Below are positions 36,376 to 45,810 of a DNA stretch of 64,000 nucleotides, piece after piece. This DNA is from Beroe forskalii. Lineage: Eukaryota; Ctenophora; Nuda; Beroida; Beroidae. The notes below the pieces were generated by a model, which worked only from the letters and a program-made list of their open reading frames with translations, was not told the DNA's origin and did no database searches. Every line of letters begins with the position of its first letter. Position 1 is the first letter of the stretch. Position numbers and translations under genes: made by a program. The stretch spans positions 496,001-560,000 of the forward strand of contig WFMF01000065.1 in assembly GCA_011033025.1 (NCBI GenBank). The letters are read 5' to 3'.

Positions 36376-36639
36376 AATTTAAATAACATGATGATATTGT
36401 TTACTATTATCATAAAATTGATGGTTGTTAAACTGCTCTTGGGAAATTAAAAGGGAGTTTTGATGATAAAGGAAGCCACCTTTTTTATAGTCAAAGAAAT
36501 CCTTAACAATCGTCAGCCTTTGCCATAAATTTTCATCATACATAAAAATTTGTTTGTATAAAGTAGTGTTGTAACTCACTTGTTTATTGAGTTTGACCGA
36601 GGAAGCACTGTTGTATTGTAATCGGGGTATCGATGGTTC

Positions 36640-36800
36640 TCGCTATTTCTGGTCTGAGTATAATCCCGGTTCCATGGCCTCAGCTGTGACCGTATACAAT
36701 ATACTCGGCACAAAGTCTCGGTGTCGCCTCGACCATGTTATCTACATGTTATAGTTGCGGTATACGGTCACCGCTTTGCCGTGTAACCGCTTCATGCAAT
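36640..36800 (-). repeat. Dispersed repeat copy (same family as 22178-22800)
   Basis: Its reverse complement shares GCGGTATACGGTCACCGC-type and GTCGCCTCGACCATG-type blocks with the copies at 22.2-22.8 kb. It lies inside SMARCB1 intron 3. Ends not resolved. Confidence 0.6.
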
Positions 36801-37300
36801 TTGACCAATGTGTACCGTGTATCAGTGGATGAGAGAGGATCCCCATTATCCCAATGCCCTGGCTGGCTGCCATGGTGGACATTATTGTGGCACGGATGAG
36901 GTGCAACGTTAAGAATTGAACAGGTGTGTATTGATCGACCGGAGGTTGGATTTTATTCGTGACCGAGGCCGAGGAAATCACATTTGAATTCAACTGAGGC
37001 TGAGATGAACCGAGGATTGAAATTTCGGGCAAAGGCCAAAGATGAGTCCTAGGCGTTCTAATTTCGACCGAAATCGAAAAGTTTGAAAAAGAATTGTCCC
37101 TGATATTTCCTTTGCGACCATCAAAAGTACTGGAATTTTGAGTTGGCTCGACGGCTCGTGCATCTTGCTTGACCTTCTGGCCTCGTCAAGAAGTGGTTTG
37201 TTCAGGTGTGTGTCATATCTTGGTAATGGTTTCATAACCATACTGGATCTATGGATGATGCAATTTAATGGAAAGTACCTGTTATTACTTTATTAGTAAC

Positions 37301-37390
37301 CGTGGTGTGAGGTGTCTCGACCTTTTGCGCCTTGAAAAAGTACCCAAGCGCGGAGTAATACGCCGCGCCTCAAAAGGTTGAAACACCACG
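37301..37390. repeat. Short hairpin element
   Basis: The left arm CGTGGTGT...CGACCTTTTG and the right arm, reverse complemented (CGTGGTGTTTCAACCTTTTG), match with a small insertion. The centre is GC-rich. Probably a small MITE in SMARCB1 intron 3. Confidence 0.65.
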
Positions 37391-37551
37391 ATAAATATAG
37401 TAGACCAAAATGGGGGAAACAGAATTCAAAATGGGCGGACATTCCATCGTATTATATTGGGCGTAAAAATTATGTGCTGCTTTATTAGCCTTCTTAGGGA
37501 AATAAATGCCAATTATCAAGCGATCACTGTGTGAAACTGTAAAATAAATTC

Positions 37552-37678
37552 ATTAACGATATTGACGAGACGACTATGCTGGAAGCTGCCGAGCTAGAAG
37601 AATACCTGGTACCCATCAGACTTGACATTGACCTTGAGGGTCACAGGCTGAGAGATACCCTTACATGGAATAAGAATG
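37552..37678 (+). CDS. SMARCB1: SMARCB1 exon 4 (start of SNF5 repeat 1), 5' edge uncertain
   Basis: From 37552 the frame reads INDIDE and then a linker to EYLVPIRLDIDLEGHRLRD and TLTWNKN, residue for residue with human FDDHDP...[25 protein letters not shown]. It ends in AAT G at 37678 on GTTAGT, phase 1. The left edge is a problem. Exon 3 ends in phase 2, and the only upstream AG of matching phase (37519-37520) would bring an in-frame TAA at 37540. The AG at 37568-37569 gives phase 0. No canonical acceptor fits the homology start at 37552. Either a micro-exon, a noncanonical acceptor or a sequence error is involved. Confidence 0.8.
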
Positions 37679-38553
37679 GTTAGTTTCACAGGATTCTCCA
37701 GAATTCGTTCAGTTCTTCAGTTCTCACATATTTATTGGAAATTAATTTAATTATGAAGTTACTCCATTCTATGCGGTTTTATGTATTGTATTTAATTTTT
37801 CGTCCGCGGATGAATGATAAGAATATTCAATTGGCTTTAGAATTTTATCACACTGTTTTTTAGGGTTATTCATAATAATAAGAAAATGCGCGAGCAATTA
37901 TAACTAACGAGTAATTAGTAATTACTTACCACCATTTACTCAATTATTTTGGTATTCATAAAACTAAGTAATAGTTGGTTAGTAATGACTAAAACTTATA
38001 CTCTTATTCAAACATCAAATTCCAGCCTATTTTACCTGAAAAAAATCTATTTCAAGCACTTGACAGCAATTTGGACGAGATATTCGAAATTGGGATGTCA
38101 GAATTATTTAATCCTGAAATTTTGAAGTCTTTATCACAATTATTATTTTCCGCCAAAATTGATCAGTTGCAACTGTCAGCCATCAATCGACTAAAAATTG
38201 GGTAAACTTTCTTCTTCAAACCGAGTTGTTTCTTATGTATTTTGAGGTGCTCAATCGAACTGCGTTGAAATTTTTGCTCCAAACCGACTTGATTTAGCGT
38301 TTAATTAATGTTAATTGAATAACATTCCAGAATTCTCTACAAATCAATTTAAAATTGATCAAATGGCGTCTAAATTTTGTCCCCGAAATTTAAAATGTCA
38401 GAAGTGATGCTGGATAGGTCTAAATCGGCCGTTGGTAAACGGAAAGTGTCAATTTACGTCAAAACGTTGCTGAGTAAAAGGTTGAGTCATTTATTGAGTT
38501 ATCAAATCCGAAGCTCAGCGTTACTCCTGGTATGAATAAGCTTGAACTTTAGT

Positions 38554-38702
38554 TTAAGTAATTACTCAGGGAGAAAAAGTCACGCTCAAACTACTGCTTA
38601 GATGCACGTTTTTATGATTCATAACTTGCTTTTGGTATTCATAAATTATGAATATTGAATACCAAAAGCAAGTTATTGCTTTGAGAGTAGGTAATTACTT
38701 AA
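38554..38702. mobile_element. Palindromic MITE with a 21-bp perfect central stem
   Basis: The ends TTAAGTAATTAC (38554) and GTAATTACTTAA (to 38702) are inverse. In the centre, ATAACTTGCTTTTGGTATTC at 38621-38641 pairs perfectly with 38656-38676 around a 14-base loop. Related AGTAATTAC motifs occur at about 37905-37990. Lies in SMARCB1 intron 4. Confidence 0.75.
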
Positions 38703-39132
38703 TAAATAAATATCAAAAGTGTGTTAAGTGTTGTCATGACCTACACACCGCACCCTACTCCCAATACTTCCTCGCCATTTCTGGCGGCGCATATTAAGAA
38801 CCATCAATGGTTAGGAGTCAGGGCACTGCAAGAATTGTCACCCACCGTGTGAAAGCCTGTGATGCCACCAGCCCTATCAAGGCCACTTCAGTCTGTTATC
38901 AGCTCTGTTGCCTTTCCACCACTTCGCTTAATCTCCAAAACAATAAACCAAGGCAGCCGCAGGGTCGGGGTACTCGGAGCCCACAACGTCCCTGACCCAC
39001 ACTATGTACAAGTTGAGGGAACAGTGTTACAGCCGCATGCATCTCAGGATCCTGTTATATATGAAATAATACATCTTCTCAATAAATCTTTGTGAGGGTG
39101 AATTCTCTTTGCTCTCCAAACCAATCTGATGT

Positions 39133-39449
39133 CTTTGGTCTTGAAACAACTGAATAACTGATTCACTGCGCTCAGTGTCATGTTAATCCCCGTGCCAGGT
39201 GTCATAGTATCTCAGTGGAGCAATGTCGTTTAATGGGGTGTCGGACTTTGGAGACAACACCTCAGCATAAGATCACTCCCAGGAAATGTGCACGGATACA
39301 CAAATCCTTCATTGACTCCAGAGATAGGTACGGAAGGATGGGGACTACCATGGAACGTGCTTTGGTCTTGAAACAACTGATTCACTGCCCTCGATGTCAT
39401 GTCAATCCCCATGCCAGGTGTCATAGTATCTCAGTGGAGCAATGTCATA
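39133..39449 (+). repeat. Spaced direct duplication
   Basis: About 90-100 bases at 39133-39226 recur at 39359-39449, sharing GGTCTTGAAACAACTG, TGATTCACTGC and GCCAGGTGTCATAGTATCTC, with scattered differences. No coding role seen. Confidence 0.7.
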
Positions 39450-39719
39450 ATGAAGCACCTGAGTATGGGTTTTAGTATATGAATAGCCGTGCTAATAGTT
39501 ATCATGTTAGAAAAGCATGGCAAGTCGACATGCCCGAGTTTTTTCAGCCCTTATCTCGCCTCCCTTATCAGTTATCCCACACTATCTACTTATCTAGAAT
39601 CTATTTATTTATGAAATGGAAATATACAAACGTATGAAGCGGAAGGACACAAGGTTTTATTTTATAGTTTGTAGTTTGGACATTGTAGGTGACACCAAAT
39701 TAGTTTAATCTCATTTCAG

Positions 39720-39820
39720 AGAAGAATCTTACTCCGGAACAGTTCTCAGAGATCCTCGTGGATGATTTGGAGATTCCTGGGGCGTTTGTCCCCGTCATTG
39801 CCAACATCATCCGAACCCAG
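39720..39820 (+). CDS. SMARCB1: SMARCB1 exon 5
   Basis: Acceptor CTCATTTCAG at 39719. The first two bases complete the Glu codon split with exon 4. It encodes EKNLTPEQFSEILVDDLEIP and then AFVPVIANIIRTQ, matching human [20 protein letters not shown] and TFVPAIASAIRQQ. It ends in phase 0 at CCCAG|GTGGGT. This is the helical core of SNF5 repeat 1. The last 12 bases and the donor form the first unit of the tandem repeat that follows. Confidence 0.92.
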
Positions 39821-40050
39821 GTGGGTATTTTGAGGGGGAACATCATCCGAACACAGGTGAGTGGGGGTTTGAGGGGGAACATCGTTTGAACACAGGTGGG
39901 TGGTTTGAGGGGGAACATTATCAGAACCCAGGTGGGAGGTTTGAGGGGGAACATCATCAGAACACAGGTGGGATGGTTTGAGGGGGAACATTATCAGAAC
40001 ACAGGTGGGAGGTTTGAGGGGGAACATCGTCCGAACACATGTGGGAGGTT
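39804..40050 (+). repeat. 36-bp minisatellite seeded by the exon 5 end and its 5' splice site
   Basis: Seven units of roughly 36 bp, each carrying AACATCATCCGAACACAG|GTGGG followed by a GGTTTGAGGGG block. GT donors sit at 39821, 39857, 39896, 39932, 39968, 40005 and 40041; the last is preceded by CAT, not CAG. The spacings are 36, 39, 36, 36, 37 and 36. The first unit overlaps coding sequence of SMARCB1 exon 5. Confidence 0.92.
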
Positions 40051-40558
40051 TGAGGAGGGGGGCTTTTCACCTCTGGACACGTGACTTCATAATCTTAATC
40101 ACGCAAAATTTCGACGCTGAGGTTTGAGTTGAAATAAGGACTATGGTTTATGTTTGGATTAGAGTATGGTTAGAGTTATAGGATCAGGACAACGCCAGAA
40201 AGTGCTGCCAGTTCAAATCTCTGATGGTTGGATTCGATTCTTGAATTTGTAATAAATAAATAAATAAACTATCGTCCGATGCTAACATAACCTTGTTTAG
40301 CCCTCTTTGCTGACTTGTTCATCCTTCCTATTGTATGTATTAATGTCGGATGTTGTCTGGCCCGCTGACGCTAGCCGCGCGACGTCGAATTCTCATGAGG
40401 GTCTCTCAACAGCTGACAAGATGTATTACTGCACAGCTGTCCGTAAGAATTGTATGGTACCATGAACAGCCAATTATCTTAATATCACTTGAGAAAGTCA
40501 CTTTTGATATCACTTTTGAAAGTTTGAAACAAGGAAGGTAATTAAATCTTTTTCTCAG

Positions 40559-40624
40559 GTGGATGGTTACGATGCTGACACTAAAGCACTGACTGAGGAT
40601 TCAGACCACCGAGTCATCATCAAG
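40559..40624 (+). CDS. SMARCB1: SMARCB1 exon 6 (end of SNF5 repeat 1)
   Basis: Acceptor TTTTTCTCAG at 40558, donor AAG|GTAAGC at 40624. A 22-codon exon, phase 0 at both ends. It encodes VDGYDADTKAL, then TEDSDHRVIIK, matching human [21 protein letters not shown]. The next expected residues (LNIHVGN-like, repeat 2) are not found downstream within the window. Confidence 0.88.
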
Positions 40625-40794
40625 GTAAGCGTATTTCATTAAAACAGGGGTGGAAGTGGCGTCACAAACCTTGTTCCACCGGATTAAGAGGTTTTGAAAA
40701 GTGGAAAGTAGATAAATCATCTTTTTGCGTCAAGTGCCAAATAAGATAAAAGGAAAACAATACAATATTTGAATGAGATTCACAAATTAGTTAA

Positions 40795-41158
40795 CCTTAT
40801 TGACCTTAGGCTTAATCTAGTCGGCTTTTTTAAAAATTGAAGCATATTTGAACCATTTGACCTGCCCTAAGGACAAAAAATTTTGTGAAATTACCGCCAT
40901 GAAAATTATCAATGTATATTGTATACTCAATAAATCACCGGTCTAATCTCCAGATCTCATGATTTACATGATATGCGTTATATAATGACAAGCCGAGTGA
41001 CAAAAGTTTGATTTGACATTAGAAAAGAGAAAGTATTTGACCTTTCATCTATTGATTTGATCGGCCCGTTTTTAAAAGGCCTTTTTAACCGGTTCTTAGG
41101 ACAAAAATTTCAAAGTTGTTTTTGTCCTTAAGGGCTGCTTAAATAAGGGTCAATAAGG
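40795..41158. mobile_element. MITE, CCTTATTGACC family
   Basis: CCTTATTGACC at 40795 and GGTCAATAAGG ending at 41158 are inverse. Inner blocks match family members at 45087-45438 and 63501-63721 (TTTTTGTCCTTAAGGGC, AACCGGT-type motifs). Noncoding, about 364 bp. Confidence 0.75.
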
Positions 41159-42155
41159 TAGCTATTTCCAAGTTATTCACATATAATGCATCTTGTCAAT
41201 GTCATGTCGTGAATTGAATATATTATTTACTTCATAACTCAAACATGAATTGAAGTGAAAGTTAGCTCCAACTCGAAATCTTACTATCTAGAATTCTAGG
41301 AATGTGCTAAAGAATTAGCGAAGGGTTTCGCACCCGCATAGGAAGTTGCGCAAACTCCTTTTCTAAGCCGAGATACTCAAGGTTATTCAAAGCTTACGAC
41401 AATTTCCCATGAAACATAAAGTAGGGAAGAACTTGATAAATGTCTTAAAAATTCAAACGCACTAACGTTCAAATGAAAATATTATTTTTGCCCAATTAAA
41501 TATTTTGGATAATGTCAATTTTCATTTTCATGAGTATTAAATGGAGACGTAGAATCATTAAGTGCTTGAGACGAGATTCATTTTAACTCATGGTTTTTTA
41601 ATTGATGGTGCAAACCATCAACATTTCAAGAAAAACCCCTAAATTCTACTGCAAAAAAGATCAATTGTGCTCAACTGCTCAATTCAATATATCTCAGAAC
41701 CAGCCCGAACTAAGCAGTAAGCATACTAAAATCTACATTCCATCGATTTACAATTAAGCTATTTTCGTCACCCGAAATCTCATAACGCTATCAGCATCAA
41801 TATCACAAATTCATTCATTGAATAACTTTCTCAATACTTCCGTGGGCCACGAATTATTTAATTGCGATTATCGTAATTGTCTGGCACCAGTTTCAATTAA
41901 AGCAATTCAGTCATTCTCTTGCTTCTCACAACTGTTATTAAATCAAGCATCCTCAAGTTTGGAGACTGAAGGTCCTGTGAAGAGTGCAAGATTGACTATA
42001 AGTCGTTGGTTCTGGGAATCATAATTATGAAAATAAGCTTACTTCAGGTAGGTATTAGATAAGATGCAGGGGCGCATCTAAGTTCCATAGGCTAAAATCA
42101 GTGTGTTGTATAGGTCTTTAAGTGCAATCCAGTGGCCCTATGAGGTGAAGTGTGA
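41159..42155. other. Spacer, or intron 6 of SMARCB1
   Basis: AT-rich. No open frame or homologous exon recognised. It lies between the last SMARCB1 exon seen and the stop codon of the minus-strand GPCR. Confidence 0.5.
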
Positions 42156-43263
42156 TCAGACCGTCTGATCTGCAGATGCCATCTTTATCTTCACCGGCTC
42201 CTGCTCTTCCTCCTCGACTTCCTCCTCCTCGGTGCCCAGCTTGTTGTACGTGCTGGCCAGGCGGTGTAGGTGTAACGGCTGTCTGGGAGACGCCCTGGCA
42301 CTCGCATTGGTCATCTGGCTGATCCGACCCACATGATCCATCCTGGAAAACCGGATGGTAACTCCGTTACCCATCTTCTTAAATGTCTTCGCCATGTCCT
42401 CCCTGAACTTCTTAGCGCGGAGGTAGTAAATACAGGGGTTGATGCAGCTGTTCAGGGCCATGCACAGGAAGTGACTTGTCATCATGAGGTACACGTATCC
42501 TGGTTGTCCCATCTCGTTGCTCATCCAATTTTTGTCTACGACATGGAATCTTCCTAGCAAGTTATTGAGTGTACTGAGGAAGTAAGGCCCGTAACACAGG
42601 ATGAAAGCGACAGTGATCATGAGGACTGTGTTAGCAGCGTGAGTAGTTGAGTTCTCCGTCGCTTGGTTGCTGGCCACGATGCGCTTCTCGTCCCTCAGCC
42701 GGATTACCACTGCCATGCAGCAGACTATCATGAAGAGGGAAGGAATGATCACCAGGACCAGGTTTATGATGGTAAAGAGGACGGTGAGGGCTGCTGGGCT
42801 CCACTGGGGGAATGTCTTGCTGAGACTGACAAACATGAAGCACATGTTTGGGTTGTACACGTAGTGGAGACCTCCGTAGTAGGGGAGGCAGGCCACGGCG
42901 GTCGCCAGGAACCACGCCACGGCGCACATGAGGCCCGTGTTCCGCTCCGACATTACGGTCTGGTAGTCGAAGGAGCGGTAGATGGCGATACACCGCCCGA
43001 AGCTGAGGATGGTCACGAGGTAGATGGAGGCGAGGGGCATGAGGTTACCCAGCCACCCGATGATGTTCTCTATAACCAGGACCAGGGTGGAGGGGGGCGG
43101 CAGGTCCCGCCCTTTCAGCAGGCAGTAACCTATGAAGGAAGTGGGGATCACACCCACTAGATCTGTTACTGCCAGCTGGATCAGGACCATGGTCGTCAGC
43201 TTGTTGACACGCATTTTCAGCTTCTTTCCCAGCATGTAGATGACAAATCCATTTCCACAGACC
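42156..43263 (-). CDS. Class A GPCR 2, 3' exon (end of TM1 to C-terminus)
   Basis: The minus-strand exon begins after acceptor CTTCTAG at 43264 with one base completing a codon. It reads VCGNGFVIYM, the inner half of TM1 with the GN motif, before the internal ATG at 43235, so an upstream exon with the N-terminus is missing; I could not find it. Numbering from that Met: TM2 has AVTD (Asp25). TM3 lacks the usual Cys, and DRY is replaced by GRC (80-82). TM4 has Trp108. The loop-2 Cys is at 132. TM6 has CYGP (214-217) in place of CWxP, and TM7 has NPCIY (266-270). The tail is basic at first (RAKKFREDM) and then Glu-rich. A rhodopsin-family receptor, not close to GPCR 1; ligand unknown. It lies antisense to SMARCB1, about 1.5 kb past its last visible exon. 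GC-rich relative to its flanks. Confidence 0.9.
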
Positions 43264-43439
43264 CTAGAAGAGAGTTCATTGAGTTGAATCAGTAATACCG
43301 CTGTAACTCACTAACTCAGTGTAGAAAGCATATTATCGAGAGTGTTTGTTTTCAATAATTAGTCTAATTTCACGAAAAAGGAAGGCGAAAGATGGTAGTT
43401 AAAATGAAATGGACAGCTTCAGTTTAGTGGGGAAATGCG

Positions 43440-43710
43440 AGATTAGGAATGTTAGAAATACGGATGACATGCAGTTGACAGACGGTGGACATATGATGAC
43501 GGACATACAGCGAATTATCAGTAGAAATATGGCAGAAATACACCGTAAATACGGCGGGCATAAGGCGAACTTACGGTTGATATGCACATAAACTTCTGTG
43601 GACATCAGGGGTTGAACGCCGGACATACGGCGGACATACGCCAATTTGGTATCTCAGTTTCTCATCGAAATAAACGAATAAACGGCATATTTACACCGGA
43701 TATGCCCTAA
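43440..43710 (+). repeat. Left arm of an inverted pair
   Basis: Contains ATCTCAGTTTCTCAT and TACGGCGGACATACG-type blocks. Their reverse complements occur at about 44525-44830 (ATGAGAAACTGAGATATCGA). The arms are imperfect and about 300 bp long. Confidence 0.65.
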
Positions 43711-43783
43711 TGATGTGTCGGTCTCCCGCAGGGATCACAGATGGCGGTAGGGGTATCTCTTCGCCTTATGCGAGGTTTGTGGA

Positions 43784-44025
43784 GTGATCAAGTGTTACCT
43801 GCTAAGTGCTAGAAGGAATGCTACTGGCCGAGACAAGCGCTTCCGAGCTCCCAGGCGCCCGGATGGGACGGGAGTCCCGTTCCTTCCCGTTGCCATCCTG
43901 TCGGAACAGGACGGCGTTCCCGACCCAGCGGCGGGGTCGAGCCCATCCTTCTGTGGCCGGAGCGAGGGATACCTCCGCGACATCCTCTGGGGACGGCTTG
44001 AGTGTATCCATACAACTATTAGACA
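43784..44025. other. GC-rich island with several open frames
   Basis: About 240 bases of much higher GC than the surroundings, open in five of six frames (for example 43784-44110 plus, 43802-44044 minus). None of the translations shows a domain I recognise. The composition resembles the coding exons in this window, so it may be an exon or captured gene fragment. Sits between inverted arms and next to a minisatellite. Confidence 0.4.
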
Positions 44026-44483
44026 ACTTCAACCTCAGCCTCAATTACAACCTCAGTCTCAACTACAACCTCAGCCTCAACTTCATCCTCAGCCTCAGCT
44101 ACAACCTTAGTCTCAACTACAACCTCAGCCTCAACTAAAACATCAGCCTCAACTACATCCTCAGCCTCAGCTACAACCTCAACCTCAACTACAACCTCAG
44201 CCTCAACTACAACCTCAGCCTGAGCTACAACCTCAGCCTCAGCTACAACATCAGCTTCAGCTACAACCTCAGCCTCAACTACAACCTCAACCTCAGGTAC
44301 AACTACTAGACAACTACAACCTCAGCCTAAATCACAATCTCAGCTTCAACTACAACCTCAGCCTCAACTACAACCTCAGCCTCAGCTACAACCTCAGCCT
44401 CAGCTACAACCTCAACCTCAGCCACAACCTTAGCCTCAGCTACAACCTCAGCTACAACCTCAGCCTTAATTTCAACCTCAAGA
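44026..44483 (+). repeat. 18-bp minisatellite, about 25 units
   Basis: The unit is CTCAACTACAACCTCAGC, with C/A changes; plus-strand frames give Leu-Gln-Pro-Gln or Asn-Leu-Ser-Leu repeats. A few stops are present, so a long product is not maintained. Confidence 0.9.
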
Positions 44484-44524
44484 CCATGACGTGTAGCTAT
44501 AGTGTTGGAGGCGAGAAACCAACA

Positions 44525-44830
44525 TATCATATTGGTATATCCGCATAATGTATAACCGTCGTATATCGCCGTATTTCTACCGATTATTAATGAGAAACTG
44601 AGATATCGAATTGGTCTCAGTCGAACTGGTCTCTGTCGAATTGGTCTCTGTCGAATTGGTCTCTGTCGAATTGGTCTCTGTCCGCCGCATGTCAAGTGTT
44701 TGTAATTGTATGCCGTATGTCCAATGTCCACTAAAGTTTGTGCAGTATGCACTTATCGCCATATTTGTCGTTTGTCCGGCGTATTTTCGCCAATCATTCA
44801 CCGTATGTGCGCCATACCTAATCCTTTAAT
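44525..44830 (-). repeat. Right arm of the inverted pair
   Basis: Reverse complement of the 43440-43710 arm. It includes a 15-bp tandem (TCTCTGTCGAATTGG, four to five units, about 44616-44685) not present in the left arm. Confidence 0.65.
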
Positions 44831-45086
44831 CATGATAATTTATTATATTTTCAAAGATAAATCTCCGAAATCCAAACCAACACAGTGTCGTGATGAAAAC
44901 CATGAATTGTCGATGCTATGCAGAACTCAGTGAATCTATGCTGAACTCACCCTATAACAGTCATGATCATCAGTGTAGCACCAAGTATGGTGTCGACTGT
45001 ACCGTTGTAACTTTCAGCTACCGTTCTGTTAGCCATATTCCTCAACAAACAATGTTGTTATTATTGATAAAGTGGACAGTAGAATA

Positions 45087-45438
45087 CCTAATTGGCCTTT
45101 TTAGCCAGCCCCTTGGACAATTTTTTCATAGTGGTCGCCAGATCAAGTATTTTGTGCTCTAAAATGGCCATTAAAAACCCATTTATACTTAATAAATTGC
45201 ACCAAAAGACCCAAATCCCGGTCTGATATGATGATTTAGGTGTTACATAATGTCATTCAAGACAATTTAACACTGTTTAAGGCAAGCCATAAAAGGTTCA
45301 TTTGACCTAAATTAACTGGCCTTTAATTTGACCGGCCCCACTTTAACCGGCATTTTTTTATTTTAACCGGCTCTTTGGACAAAAATATCAAAGTCATTTT
45401 TGTCCTTAAGGGCCGGTTAAATAAAGGCCAAATTTAGG
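45087..45438. mobile_element. MITE, CCTTATTGACC family, second copy
   Basis: CCTAATTGGCC at 45087 and GGCCAAATTTAGG ending at 45438. The interior TTTTTGTCCTTAAGGGCCGG is shared with the 40795 copy. Noncoding. Confidence 0.65.
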
Positions 45439-45439
45439 G

Positions 45440-45810
45440 TATAACATGTCGATCACATGTCAATTGCCGAAGCGGTGACCGCCTTTTGCAACATTATGCC
45501 GAGGGGAAGCCGAGACTATTTGATTTTTGATAATTGACGAGGCGTGCTGAGTTCATTATCGTAGGTGTAAGGTCACAGTTGAGACCATTGAACTGGATTA
45601 TATGCCGACCAGTAATAGCGAGAATCGACTTTAATCTGACCAAACAACAGTATTACTTTCACTCGGGTCTGACGACCCAGTAATGGTATCTAAATTCATC
45701 GGCTCAACCCGATTTTCGAGTGCTTTATGAAATTGAATTTGAATTAATAATTTGCTCAATAGATTCGTGGTGACTGTATACCGCAACTTAACATAAATGG
45801 TCGCTTCAAT
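45440..45810 (+). repeat. Dispersed repeat copy (family of 22178-22800)
   Basis: Shares CTCGGGTCTGACGACCC, CCAAACAACAGTATT, GGCGTG(C)TGAGTTCATTATCG and GACTGTATACCGCAACTT with the GPCR-intron copies. It directly abuts the MITE ending at 45438. Confidence 0.75.

Larger units (their letters stand above)
29018..40624 (+). other. SMARCB1: Gene span: SMARCB1/SNF5 homologue, six exons, 3' part missing
   Basis: Six exons give a protein colinear with metazoan SMARCB1 (SNF5/INI1/BAF47), the conserved core subunit that anchors SWI/SNF (BAF) remodelling complexes to the nucleosome acidic patch and binds partners through its SNF5 repeats. Seen here are the N-terminal winged-helix-like DNA-binding domain (exons 1-2), the linker (exon 3), and SNF5 repeat 1 with LVPIRLD, LTWN, TPEQFSEIL and RVIIK (exons 4-6). 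Missing are repeat 2 and the basic C-terminal helix, roughly the last 120-130 residues of the family's usual 385. I could not find those exons before the window end, so they may lie beyond 64000 or be lost. Exon phases agree at every junction except the one before exon 4. The N-terminus is about 20 residues longer than in vertebrates and very charged. Confidence 0.85.

Noticed and set aside
42663..43160. 165-codon plus-strand frame opposite GPCR 2
   Set aside because: Antisense shadow. The minus-strand frame has seven helices and family motifs; this one has none.
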